Shown piece after piece: positions 41,649 through 50,273 of a stretch of 64,000 nt of DNA (the stretch's first letter is position 1; each line of letters begins with the position of its first letter). Source of the DNA: Erythrobacter sp. EC-HK427 (GTDB lineage: Bacteria; Pseudomonadota; Alphaproteobacteria; Sphingomonadales; Sphingomonadaceae); assembly GCF_902498745.1 (NCBI RefSeq), contig NZ_LR701479.1:376292-440291 (forward strand), read 5' to 3'. Position numbers and translations under genes: made by a program. The notes under the pieces were generated by a model. It made no database searches. It was not told the origin of the DNA and worked only from the letters and a program-made list of their open reading frames with translations.

Positions 41649-42851
41649 ATGGCGGAATATTCTCCGCCGGATGGACGCGCCAAGCCCGAAGGAAAAGCGG
41701 GCGGCAATAAGCAGGGCAAATCCGCCCACCGCCGCGACGCAAAACAGGGCCGAACGCGCGCTCCCGGCACCAACGGGGCAGAGAGCCCGGCACAAGTCCC
41801 GACTCCGGCGAGCAACTGGCGGCGTCCTCCGCACAAATCCTACAAGCAGTCCTATGCCGCGATCGATCTGGGCACCAACAATTGCCGCCTGCTAATCGCG
41901 CGTCCGGCGGGGGAGAATTTCGTGGTGATCGACGCTTTCAGCCGCGTTGTCCGGCTGGGCGAAGGGCTGGCGCAAACGGGCCGCCTGTCCGACAAGGCGA
42001 TGGAGCGCGGGCTGGGTGCGCTGAAAATCTGTGCGGACAAGTTGAAAAAGCGCAATGTCCACCTCGCCCGCTCGGTCGCCACCGAGGCCTGCCGCCGCGC
42101 GAGCAATGGCGCGGCATTTATCGAGCGGGTGCGCCAAGAGACCGGCATCGTGCTCGATATTATCAGCGCGCAGGAAGAGGCGCGGCTGGCCGTGCTCGGC
42201 TGTCACATCCTGCTGGAGGACGGGCGCGGCCCGGCGGTGATTTTCGACATTGGCGGCGGCTCGACCGAGCTGGTGCTGATTGAACCCGGCGCACCGGTGC
42301 CGCGCATTATCGACTGGCAGAGCGTGCCGTGGGGCGTTGTCTCGTTATCGGAAACCGTCGGCCATGAAGGTGGTGACGAAGCCGCGCGGCTGGCCCGCTA
42401 TGCCGAAATGAAGCGGCTGGTGCGCGAAAGTTTTGCCGAATTTGCCAAGCGGATCGCGCCGCATCAGGCCGAGGACCAGCGCCTGCTCGGCACCAGCGGC
42501 ACGGTGACGACGCTCGCCAGCGTGCATCTTGGGTTGGTACAATATGACCGGCGCGAAGTGGACGGGCTGATCGTGCGCAGCGACGATATGCTCGCCGTGT
42601 CGGAACGCCTTTCGGCCATGTCGCCCGAGCAGCGCGGCGACATTGGCTGCATCGGCAAGGAACGCGCTGAACTGGTGGTGGCAGGCTGCGCCATTCTGGA
42701 AGCGATTCTCGAAATCTGGCCCGCCCCGCGTCTTGGCGTTGCCGACAGGGGCATCCGCGAAGGGATTTTGCGCAGCCTGATGGCCGCCGATGCCGAAGGA
42801 ATGCAGACGCAGGCCGCCTTGCGCCGCGACCGGGCGGAGAATGTGCGATGA
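41649..42851 (+). CDS. ppx: Exopolyphosphatase/pppGpp phosphohydrolase (Ppx/GppA)
   Basis: This enzyme removes phosphate from polyphosphate or converts pppGpp to ppGpp. The 400-residue protein has a basic, disordered N-terminal tail of about 65 residues, then the ASKHA-fold motifs AAIDLGTNNCRLLIARP, VATEACRRASNG and IFDIGGGSTELVLI, and LLGTSGTVTTLASVH. The long basic tail is unusual and could bind RNA or polyphosphate. It overlaps rlmE by four bases (ATGA). Confidence 0.92.
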   Translation: MAEYSPPDGRAKPEGKAGGNKQGKSAHRRDAKQGRTRAPGTNGAESPAQVPTPASNWRRPPHKSYKQSYAAIDLGTNNCRLLIARPAGENFVVIDAFSRVVRLGEGLAQTGRLSDKAMERGLGALKICADKLKKRNVHLARSVATEACRRASNGAAFIERVRQETGIVLDIISAQEEARLAVLGCHILLEDGRGPAVIFDIGGGSTELVLIEPGAPVPRIIDWQSVPWGVVSLSETVGHEGGDEAARLARYAEMKRLVRESFAEFAKRIAPHQAEDQRLLGTSGTVTTLASVHLGLVQYDRREVDGLIVRSDDMLAVSERLSAMSPEQRGDIGCIGKERAELVVAGCAILEAILEIWPAPRLGVADRGIREGILRSLMAADAEGMQTQAALRRDRAENVR

Positions 42852-43513
42852 GCCGTGCAGGGCCGGATACACACCGCCGCCTTACCAGCGGCAAGAAACG
42901 CAAGCCGTCGAGCCAGCGTTGGCTCGAACGCCAGCTCAACGATCCTTACGTCAAAAAGGCCAAGGACGAAGGCTGGCGCAGCCGCGCGGCGTTCAAGCTG
43001 ATCGAACTGGATGACCGGTTCGGCCTCGTCAAAGGCAGCACCCGCGTGGTCGATCTGGGCATTGCGCCGGGCGGCTGGAGCCAGGTGGTGCGCAAACGCG
43101 CGCCCAAGGCAGCGATTGTCGGGATCGATCTGCTCGAAACCGAACCGATCGAAGGCGTGACCATCCTGCAAATGGACTTTATGGACGAAAGCGCACCTGC
43201 CGCGTTGGAAGCGGCGCTGGGCGGCCCGGCCGATCTGGTCTTGTCGGACATGGCGGCGAACACTGTCGGCCACAAACAGACCGACCATTTGCGCACCATG
43301 GGTCTGGTCGAGGCCGCCGCGTGGTTCGCGGTCGAGATTCTGGCCGAAGGCGGCGCGTTTCTGGCGAAGGGGTTCGCCGGCGGAACCGACAGGGACTTGC
43401 TCGACCTGCTGAAAAAGCACTTCAAAACGGTCAAACACGCCAAGCCGCCCGCCAGCCGCAAGGGGTCGAGCGAATGGTATGTCGTGGCGCAGGGCTTCAA
43501 GGGGCGCACCTAG
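42848..43513 (+). CDS. rlmE: 23S rRNA (uridine2552-2'-O)-methyltransferase RlmE
   Basis: RlmE (FtsJ/RrmJ) methylates the ribose of U2552 in 23S rRNA late in 50S assembly. The 221-residue protein has a basic N-terminus, SRAAFKLIELDDRFGLVK, the SAM-binding VVDLGIAPGGWSQV, the catalytic aspartate in VLSDMAAN, and the final lysine/glutamate region KPPASRKGSSEWYVVA. The K-D-K-E tetrad seems complete. It is the second gene of the ppx-rlmE pair. Confidence 0.95.
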   Translation: MSRAGPDTHRRLTSGKKRKPSSQRWLERQLNDPYVKKAKDEGWRSRAAFKLIELDDRFGLVKGSTRVVDLGIAPGGWSQVVRKRAPKAAIVGIDLLETEPIEGVTILQMDFMDESAPAALEAALGGPADLVLSDMAANTVGHKQTDHLRTMGLVEAAAWFAVEILAEGGAFLAKGFAGGTDRDLLDLLKKHFKTVKHAKPPASRKGSSEWYVVAQGFKGRT

Positions 43514-43528
43514 CGCTACGCAGAAACG

Positions 43529-43560
43529 AAAAAGGCCCCGGCGCGAACCGGAGCCCTTTT
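43529..43560. terminator. Bidirectional terminator between rlmE and cytochrome c
   Basis: GGCCCCGG and CCGGAGCC form the stem core (one mismatch), flanked by an A-run on the left and CTTTT on the right, which gives U-tracts for both convergent genes. Confidence 0.8.
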
Positions 43561-43582
43561 GCATTCGGCTTTGACGCGCCGC

Positions 43583-44224
43583 TTATTCGGCAGTCGCAGC
43601 AGCCTCGACTTCGGCTTCTGCCGCTGCGGGCGCAGCTTCGTCAGCACCGGCTTCAGCGCCTTCGCCTTCAGTCACAGCGTCCTCACCTTCGGGAGCCGCT
43701 TCGGCAGCCGTCACTTCGGGCAGCGGCAGATTGCTGCCCATCGAATTGAGATAGGCCATCAGATTGGCGCGGTCTTCGGGATTGCCGAGACCGGCAAAGC
43801 TCATCGACGTGCCGTCGGCAAAACCGCGCGGGCTCGTGAGCCAGGCGTCCATGTTTTCCCACGTCCAGTTGCCGCCATGGCCCGAAAGCGCGGCGGAATA
43901 TCCAAAGCCCGGCGCGTGGTTGCCGATGGGCAGGCCCATGATGCCATAGAGGTTCGGGCCGATGCCATTGGCGCCGCCCTGTTCTACCGTGTGGCAGGTG
44001 GAGCAACGAGCAAAGACCTGCTCACCCGCAGCCGGATCGGCGACAGCGAGCAGTTCTGCAAGCGAGGGGCCGCTATCGGCAACAGCGCCTTCTTCCTCGG
44101 CCACGATAACATAGCCCACGCCTTCGATCGGTGTGAAGACCTTGCCGGCGATGATCGACCCGCCGAGAGCGATGCCGAGGCTGGCGAGAACCCAGCCGAA
44201 AATCGTGTTCATCTGATCGTTCAT
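43583..44224 (-). CDS. Membrane-anchored cytochrome c (CycM/cytochrome cy-like) with acidic tail
   Basis: This 213-residue electron carrier has an N-terminal membrane anchor (about residues 8-27), the haem motif C74-S-T-C77-H78 and a distal methionine in GTSMSFAGLG, the arrangement of class I cytochromes such as CycM/cytochrome cy. The last 55 residues are an Ala/Glu-rich acidic tail (AAPEGEDAVTEGEGAEAG), not part of the haem domain. It probably links the bc1 complex to a terminal oxidase at the periplasmic face. Confidence 0.88.
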   Translation of the reverse strand: MNDQMNTIFGWVLASLGIALGGSIIAGKVFTPIEGVGYVIVAEEEGAVADSGPSLAELLAVADPAAGEQVFARCSTCHTVEQGGANGIGPNLYGIMGLPIGNHAPGFGYSAALSGHGGNWTWENMDAWLTSPRGFADGTSMSFAGLGNPEDRANLMAYLNSMGSNLPLPEVTAAEAAPEGEDAVTEGEGAEAGADEAAPAAAEAEVEAAATAE

Positions 44225-44385
44225 GATGGACCATTACTTGCTATTGGAAGTGTTGCGCCGCGCTCTAGTGGCCAGCGGCGGATGGTGCAAGGGGACTTTC
44301 GTCGCGTGTTCGCGACTATCGCCGCCCATCCGCGCTTTGCTGGCGCTTGTCGGCGGCGCGCGGGGCGGCTAGGCGCTCCAGCCTG

Positions 44386-45285
44386 ATGCAGAGTTTCCCC
44401 GCCCCCGCGCTCGCCATGGTCGAGCAGATGCAGGCCGCCGCCGCTGCCGACCCTGAGCGCGCGATTGCGTTTCAGGGCGCACCGGGTGCCAATTCGCACC
44501 GTGCCGCGAACGAATGGGCCCCCGAAGCCCTGCCATTGCCGTGCTTCAGTTTCGCCGACGCGATTGACGCGGTGAAGGATGGCCGCGCAGGCTGCGCGAT
44601 GATCCCCATCGAAAACTCGCAAGCCGGGCGCGTCGCGGATATCCATTTCCTGCTGCCCGAAAGCGGGCTCTCGATTGTGGGCGAGCATTTCCTGCGCATC
44701 AGCCACGCGCTCATGGCGATTCGCGGAGCGACTGGGCCGTTCCAGGCCGCCTACAGCCACCCGCACGCGCTGGCGCAGAGCCGCCATTTCCTGCGCGAAC
44801 GGGGCATGGTGCCGCTGAGCTTTGCCGATACGGCAGGCGCCGCGGCTTATGTGGCCGAGATGGGAGATCCCTCGGTCGCTGCAATCTCGCCCGCGCTGGC
44901 GGCCGACCTCTACGGTCTCGACATCGTCGAGGAGGCGGTCGAGGACGCGCAGGACAACACCACGCGCTTCGTCATTCTGGCACGCGAGGCGCTCGACCCT
45001 GCGCAGCTCGCCGGGCAGGAAGCGATGACGACCTTCGTGTTCGAAGTGAAGAATATCCCCGCCGCGCTCTACAAGGCGCTGGGCGGCTTTGCCACCAATG
45101 GCGTCAATATGACCAAGCTGGAAAGCTACCAGCAAGGCACCAGCTTTGCCGCCAGCCTGTTCTATGCCGACATCATCGGCGCGCCGGGCGATCCGGCGGT
45201 CGACCGGGCAATGGAGGAACTGGCCTTCCACTGCACGCAGGTGTCGATGTTCGGCACCTATCCGCTGGCGCGCAAGCGGGGGTAG
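44386..45285 (+). CDS. pheA: Prephenate dehydratase
   Basis: This enzyme converts prephenate to phenylpyruvate for phenylalanine synthesis. The 299-residue protein has the PDT domain (IAFQGAPGANSHRAA, CAMIPIENSQAGRVADIHFLL at about residues 65-85, DNTTRFVILA with the catalytic Thr-Arg) and a C-terminal ACT domain (FEVKNIPAALYKALGGFA, NMTKLESYQ) for feedback by phenylalanine. I use the ATG at 44386; an upstream frame is arginine-rich and unlikely. It is a monofunctional enzyme without a chorismate mutase domain. Confidence 0.94.
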   Translation: MQSFPAPALAMVEQMQAAAAADPERAIAFQGAPGANSHRAANEWAPEALPLPCFSFADAIDAVKDGRAGCAMIPIENSQAGRVADIHFLLPESGLSIVGEHFLRISHALMAIRGATGPFQAAYSHPHALAQSRHFLRERGMVPLSFADTAGAAAYVAEMGDPSVAAISPALAADLYGLDIVEEAVEDAQDNTTRFVILAREALDPAQLAGQEAMTTFVFEVKNIPAALYKALGGFATNGVNMTKLESYQQGTSFAASLFYADIIGAPGDPAVDRAMEELAFHCTQVSMFGTYPLARKRG

Positions 45286-45287
45286 GC

Positions 45288-45785
45288 ATGGCGGAACATC
45301 CGGTATTTGTGATCGCTGAAGAGCCGCCCACCACGCCGGACATTCTCGCATTGCTGGACGCGCATCTGGCAGAGATGCACCGCTGCTCGCCAGCGTGCAA
45401 AGTCAACGCCCTTCCTGCTCGCAGACTGGCTGATCCCGATGTGACCTTCTTTGCCGCCCGGTCGCAGGGCGCGCTCGCAGCCATCGGTGCGCTGCGCTGG
45501 CTGGACGAAGCACGATGCGAAATCAAATCGATGCGCGCTGCGCAGGAGTGGCGCGGCAAGGGGGCAGGCCAGGCCATGCTCCAGCATCTGCTTCGCACCG
45601 CCAGCGATAATGGCCGGCTATGGGTTGGCCTCGAAACGGGTCGCCATCCGGTGTTCGCACCGGCGACAAGGCTTTACGCAGCGGCAGGCTTTGCGGAGTG
45701 CGAACCGTTTGACGATTACGTGTCGGACGATTTCAGTATGTGCATGGCCATGCGGCTCGACCCCGCCAATTTCCTGTTATCCTGA
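45288..45785 (+). CDS. GNAT family N-acetyltransferase
   Basis: This 165-residue acetyltransferase has the acyl-CoA binding loop EWRGKGAGQAMLQHLL (Q/R-x2-G-x-G/A) and the C-terminal RLYAAAGFAECEPF, as in the PanZ/phosphinothricin-type GNAT group. It follows pheA by two bases and is probably co-transcribed with it. The substrate is unknown. Confidence 0.85.
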   Translation: MAEHPVFVIAEEPPTTPDILALLDAHLAEMHRCSPACKVNALPARRLADPDVTFFAARSQGALAAIGALRWLDEARCEIKSMRAAQEWRGKGAGQAMLQHLLRTASDNGRLWVGLETGRHPVFAPATRLYAAAGFAECEPFDDYVSDDFSMCMAMRLDPANFLLS

Positions 45786-45815
45786 ACAAAAGCCTAGCGG
45801 AACACCAGCAAGCCG

Positions 45816-46526
45816 TTGCGTCGCGCGCTACGCCGTGTAACTCTCCCTTGTGTGACAGCCGCTCAGGGGATTCCGGTCGATTATAACGACGCGCCGCCAG
45901 CGCCGGGCGATAGCTTCGCCGAGGCTTGGGAGGATGTGCGCAGCGACGAATCGATCCAGTTTGCCGAAGTCGAAATGCCCGAGGCGGAGCCGCCGCCCGA
46001 CTGGCTGACCGACTTTATGGAATGGCTGGGCTCCGCCTTCTTGCCCGTCACCAATTTTCTGGTCGGTGCCTGGCCGGTGCTCAAATGGGTGCTGCTGGCG
46101 TTGGCGATTGCGGGCGCGCTGTATGCCCTCATCCGCATCCTCGCCCCTGATCTGCTCGCCCGCCGCCGCCGTGTGACGAGCGAAGGCGAATGGGTGCCCG
46201 AACAGAGCGAAGCGCTGGCCCTGCTCGAAGAGGCTGACAGGCTGGCAGCGGAAGGCAAATATGACGCTGCGACGCATTTGCTGCTCAAACGCTCGGTCGG
46301 CCAGATTGCAGCCGCACGGCCCGAGATTGTCGAGCCGTCGAGCACAGCGCGCGAATTGTCCGCCGAACCGCGCATTCCCGAAAAGGCGCGCACCGCTTTC
46401 GGCATTATCGCCACGCGGGTGGAGCGCAGCCTGTTCGCGCTCAGCGCGCTCAATCGCGAGGATTGGCAGGTCGCGCGCGATGCCTATGCCGAATTTGCCC
46501 TCCAACAGCGGGCGCTCGCCGGATGA
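45816..46526 (+). CDS. DUF4129 domain membrane protein
   Basis: This 236-residue protein has an N-terminal acidic region (about residues 20-70), one transmembrane helix (PVLKWVLLALAIAGALYALIRI) and a cytoplasmic DUF4129-type helical domain (EALALLEEADRLAAEGKYDAA and AFGIIATRVERSLFAL). DUF4129 proteins are regularly encoded with MoxR/DUF58 genes. The start is uncertain: a TTG at 45816 is used here, while a GTG at 45852 would give 224 residues; neither has a good ribosome site. It is the first gene of the operon and overlaps the next by four bases. Confidence 0.75.
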   Translation: MRRALRRVTLPCVTAAQGIPVDYNDAPPAPGDSFAEAWEDVRSDESIQFAEVEMPEAEPPPDWLTDFMEWLGSAFLPVTNFLVGAWPVLKWVLLALAIAGALYALIRILAPDLLARRRRVTSEGEWVPEQSEALALLEEADRLAAEGKYDAATHLLLKRSVGQIAAARPEIVEPSSTARELSAEPRIPEKARTAFGIIATRVERSLFALSALNREDWQVARDAYAEFALQQRALAG

Positions 46527-47827
46527 GCGCCGCCGCCCCCGTGGTGCAGACGCGCCGCCGCAATCCGTTCCGGGCGGGAACCGTGCTGGCGGTGCTTGCG
46601 ATTGGCGCGGCAGCATTCTTGCTGATGCTTTACGCCATCGGGCAGGGCTGGACGGGCAATGACGAACGCAATGGCGGCGAGCACGCGGGCTCCACCGCCA
46701 TACCTGGGTTCAAGGGCCTGCACGATCTGCTGGAAAACCAGGGCTATGATGTGCAGCTTTCGCGCAGCGAAGCGGGCTATGACGAATATGGCCTGCTGGT
46801 GCTCACCCCGCCCCAATTCTCCAGCCCCGACCAGATTGCCGACCTGCTCGAACAAAGGCTCGAATCGGGCATGGGGCCGACGCTGCTGATCCTGCCCAAA
46901 TGGTCAGCCTTTGCGGTCCCACCGCAATTGCAGGAGCAATCTGGCGCGCAGGATGGCTGGGTCTTCCTCGGCGATGCCTCTCCCGCCAACTGGTACGACG
47001 AACTGCCCTTTGCCGAAGGGGCAGAGCTGGTGGTGGGGCGCACCGGCGGCTGGAGCGGGATGGAGCGGCGCGGCAGCCTGCCCGCACCCGAGCAGGTGCA
47101 AGCCTTGCAGAGCCAGCCGGGCGAAGCAAAACTCACCCCGCTCGTGACAGACCGCGAAGGTGATATGCTGGCGGGCGCGTTCGGCGACCCTTCCTCGCTG
47201 TTTGACACCGGATATGGCTATTATGACGGGCAATATCCCTTCATCGTGGTTTTCGAGCCTGACCTGATGAACAATTACGGGATGGAAGACCGCGCCCGCG
47301 CTGAACTGGCGATGGCGATTATCGACAGCGCGATGGTGGGCGATCCCGCAATGCCGGTGCTGTTCGACATGACGCTGCCCGGCCTCGGATCGAGCGAGAA
47401 CCTGCTGACGCTCGCCTTCAGCCCGCCCTTCCTTGCCGCGACCTTGTGCCTGCTGTTTGCCGCGCTCGTCATCGCGTGGCGCGGGTTCAACCGTTTCGGC
47501 GCGCCGGTGGCAGAGGCGCCCACCCGCGCACAGGGCAAGCGCGAGCTGGCGCGCAACGGTGCGGCGCTGGTGGCGCGGGTGAAGCGGTTCCACCTGCTCG
47601 CCGATCCCTATGCGGCGCTGATGGGCAAACGCATCGCGGCGCAATTGGGCATAAAGGACACCCATCCCGAAGCGCGCGCCAAGGCCATTGACCGCGCATT
47701 GTCGCGGCGCGGTCTTGAACCCGCCTTCACCGCGCGCGCCAATGAATTGCGCAATGCGGGCAATCCCAAAGACATCATACGCGCGGCAAGCGCGCTCAAG
47801 GACATCGAAAGGATGCTGAAACGATGA
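46523..47827 (+). CDS. DUF4350 domain membrane protein
   Basis: This 434-residue protein has an N-terminal helix (LAVLAIGAAAFLLMLYAIG), a periplasmic DUF4350 domain (HDLLENQGYDVQLSRSEA and LLVLTPPQFSSPDQIADLLE), a second helix near residue 310 (LLTLAFSPPFLAATLCLLFA) and a cytoplasmic helical tail. The domain resembles a class I glutamine amidotransferase-like fold used to bind ligands. Both overlaps with neighbours are ATGA. Function is not known. Confidence 0.8.
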   Translation: MSAAAPVVQTRRRNPFRAGTVLAVLAIGAAAFLLMLYAIGQGWTGNDERNGGEHAGSTAIPGFKGLHDLLENQGYDVQLSRSEAGYDEYGLLVLTPPQFSSPDQIADLLEQRLESGMGPTLLILPKWSAFAVPPQLQEQSGAQDGWVFLGDASPANWYDELPFAEGAELVVGRTGGWSGMERRGSLPAPEQVQALQSQPGEAKLTPLVTDREGDMLAGAFGDPSSLFDTGYGYYDGQYPFIVVFEPDLMNNYGMEDRARAELAMAIIDSAMVGDPAMPVLFDMTLPGLGSSENLLTLAFSPPFLAATLCLLFAALVIAWRGFNRFGAPVAEAPTRAQGKRELARNGAALVARVKRFHLLADPYAALMGKRIAAQLGIKDTHPEARAKAIDRALSRRGLEPAFTARANELRNAGNPKDIIRAASALKDIERMLKR

Positions 47828-48786
47828 GCATGACGCTGGAACAGACGGCCGAACTGGCGGGCGCGATCCGCACTGAAGTTGGCAAGGCGATTGTCGGCAT
47901 GGACGAGACGGTGGAGCATTTGCTCATCGCGCTGGTGGCACAGGGGCACGTGCTACTGGAAGGCCCGCCCGGCACCGCGAAAACCTTTCTCGCCAATTGC
48001 TTCGCCTACGCAACCGGCCTCGATTTCGGGCGCATCCAGTTTACGCCCGATCTGCTCCCCGGCGATATTCTCGGCTCCAACCTGTTCAACTTCCAGACCA
48101 GCCAGTTTACCCTGACGCGCGGGCCGATTTTCTGCGAGCTGCTGCTGGGGGACGAGATCAACCGCACCCCGCCCAAAACGCAGGCCGCGCTGCTCGAAGC
48201 CATGCAGGAACGCAAGGTGACGCTGGATGGCGAGACGCACCAGCTCAGCGAGCAATTCATGGTGGTGGCCACGCAGAACCCGATCGAGAACCAGGGCGTC
48301 TACCCGCTGCCCGAAGCGCAGCTTGACCGGTTCGCCTTCAAGCTGCTCGTGCCTTACCCCAGCGCGGAGGAAGAAGCGCAGATCGTCCGGCGGTTCGGTG
48401 ATCGCAGCGGGCCGCAAAAGCCGGCCGATTTCGGCATCGCGCAAGTCGCCTCGCCCGAAACCATCGGTGCCGCGCAGGCAGCGGTGAAAAGCGTGACCTT
48501 GGCGCCCGAAGTGATCGACTACGCCGTGTCGCTGGTGCGCGCGACCCGCGAAAGCGCCGATCTGGCGAGCGGGGCGAGCCCGCGTGCCGCCGTGCTGCTC
48601 GCCAACGCCGCCCGCGCCCGCGCCGCGCTGCAAGGCCGGCATTACGTGATCCCCGACGATGTGAAGGCGCTCGCCACCGCCGTACTGCGCCACCGCCTGC
48701 TGCTGTCTCCGGCCGCCGAAATCGAAGGCAAGCTGGTGGAAGATCTGGTCGCCGGACTGATCGAACAGACCGAGGCACCGCGGTAA
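47824..48786 (+). CDS. MoxR family AAA+ ATPase
   Basis: MoxR proteins are chaperone-like ATPases that mature other protein complexes, often with a vWA protein. The 320-residue protein has Walker A GPPGTAKT, Walker B LLLGDEIN, the sensor motif VVATQNPIENQGVYPLPEAQ and the C-terminal lid LANAARARAALQGR. It is encoded immediately before the DUF58 vWA protein, its usual partner. Confidence 0.93.
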   Translation: MSMTLEQTAELAGAIRTEVGKAIVGMDETVEHLLIALVAQGHVLLEGPPGTAKTFLANCFAYATGLDFGRIQFTPDLLPGDILGSNLFNFQTSQFTLTRGPIFCELLLGDEINRTPPKTQAALLEAMQERKVTLDGETHQLSEQFMVVATQNPIENQGVYPLPEAQLDRFAFKLLVPYPSAEEEAQIVRRFGDRSGPQKPADFGIAQVASPETIGAAQAAVKSVTLAPEVIDYAVSLVRATRESADLASGASPRAAVLLANAARARAALQGRHYVIPDDVKALATAVLRHRLLLSPAAEIEGKLVEDLVAGLIEQTEAPR

Positions 48787-48796
48787 TCACAAGAGT

Positions 48797-50152
48797 ATGA
48801 AGTTCCTCCGCCGCCTCAAACCTCCGGCATCGCCGATTGTCCCCACCGGGTTGACGCTGGGGCTGCTCGTGTTGCTCGCGCCGCTGGCAGTGGTGGTCGC
48901 GGCAACCGCGCCGCAAGCGTGGATCATCGCTCCGGCAGCGGCAGCGGCACTACTGCTGGTCGCGCTAATCGATGGCTGGCTGGCGGGCAGCATGCGGCAT
49001 TTTGAATATACGGTGCCGGGCGATGTCGAGGTCGGCCAGCCTGCGCATATCCGTGTCACCGCGCAGATCGAACGCGATAGCGATGCCAGCCTGCCCGAAG
49101 CCTCGCTCGGCTTCGATCCGCGGCTGGGCAAGGACGGCAAGGCCGATTTCACGCTCCAGCCGACGGGCACGGCCAACAGCTTCTCCGGCATGGGCGAGGC
49201 GGTGCCGGTGCGGCGCGGGACGGGTGAACTGCACGATCTGTGGCTGCGCTGGCGCGGCCCGCTGGGGCTGGCGGTGCGGCAGAAGCACATCCCGCTCGCG
49301 GCCCAAATCCGCGTCTGGCCCGATCTCTCGCCGGTGCGCTCCCCGGTGCTGCAAGCCTTTATGCGGGACGCGCAGTTCGGCATCGTCGCACGGCGCATTC
49401 GCGGCGAAGGCACCCAGTTCGAAGCGCTGAGCGAGTACGAGCCGGGCATGGACCGCCGCCGGATCGACTGGAAAGCCAGCGCGCGCCACACCGCGCTCTA
49501 CGCCCGCGAGAATGAAAGCGAGCGCGACAATCAGGTCGTGCTCGCCTTCGATTGCGGCCAGTCGATGTGCGAGCCGGTGGACGGCCTGCCACGGATCGAC
49601 CGCGCCGTATCCGCCGCGCTGACCGCCGCCTATGTCGCGCTCAAAGGCGGCGACCGGGTGAGCCTGTTCGGCTTTGCCGATCACCCGCAGGTGATGACGC
49701 CGTTCATCACCGACACCCGTGCTTTCCACCGCCTGCAAAGCGCGGCGGCGGAGCTGGATTACACCCCGCGCGAGCCCAATTTCACGCTGGCACTGGCGAC
49801 GCTGACCGCGCGGCTGAAGCGGCGGTCGCTCATCATCCTGTTTTCCGACTTTACCGATCCGACTTCGGCGGAACTGATGGTCGAAAGCGTCGAGCGGCTG
49901 GTGCGGCACCACCTCGTGATTTTCGTCACCATGGTCGATACCGAGCTGGAAGAACTGACCTCGGGCGAGGCGGACAATATCGGCGATATCGCGATTGCCG
50001 TCAGCGCCGATTCGCTCGCCACCCAGCGCGCGCTGGTGCTGCAACGGCTGCGGCGGCTCGGCGTCAATGTGATTGAGGCACCGCATGATGCCATCGGCTA
50101 CCAGCTGATCGACCTCTATCTGCAAACCAAACGGGCGGAGGCCATCGGGTGA
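48797..50152 (+). CDS. DUF58 domain (vWA-like) membrane protein
   Basis: This 451-residue protein has two N-terminal helices (LTLGLLVLLAPLAVVVAATA, then WIIAPAAAAALLLVALIDGW), a beta domain, the DUF58 motif YEPGMDRRRIDWKASARH and a vWA/MIDAS-like part with AFDCGQSMCEPV (DxGxS variant). DUF58 proteins are partners of MoxR ATPases and may bind metal-dependent ligands. It precedes the SpoIIM-type gene, separated by a repeat element. Confidence 0.9.
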   Translation: MKFLRRLKPPASPIVPTGLTLGLLVLLAPLAVVVAATAPQAWIIAPAAAAALLLVALIDGWLAGSMRHFEYTVPGDVEVGQPAHIRVTAQIERDSDASLPEASLGFDPRLGKDGKADFTLQPTGTANSFSGMGEAVPVRRGTGELHDLWLRWRGPLGLAVRQKHIPLAAQIRVWPDLSPVRSPVLQAFMRDAQFGIVARRIRGEGTQFEALSEYEPGMDRRRIDWKASARHTALYARENESERDNQVVLAFDCGQSMCEPVDGLPRIDRAVSAALTAAYVALKGGDRVSLFGFADHPQVMTPFITDTRAFHRLQSAAAELDYTPREPNFTLALATLTARLKRRSLIILFSDFTDPTSAELMVESVERLVRHHLVIFVTMVDTELEELTSGEADNIGDIAIAVSADSLATQRALVLQRLRRLGVNVIEAPHDAIGYQLIDLYLQTKRAEAIG

Positions 50153-50164
50153 TGACTGGTATTT

Positions 50165-50252
50165 GTCATTGCGAGGAGCCGAAGGCGACGCGGCAATCCA
50201 GTCCCGACGGCAGGACTGGATTTCCGCGCTCCCTGCCGTCGCTCGCAATGAC
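50165..50252. repeat. Inverted repeat element inserted in the MoxR operon
   Basis: The outer arms GTCATTGCGAG (50165-50175) and CTCGCAATGAC (50242-50252) are perfect inverse complements. Inner arms ATCCAGTCC (50196-50204) and GGACTGGAT (50213-50221) are also perfect. The element is of a widespread GTCATTGCGAG type. It fills the only non-overlapping gap of the operon. Confidence 0.8.
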
Positions 50253-50273
50253 GGTGCGGGAGGAGCAAAGCTG

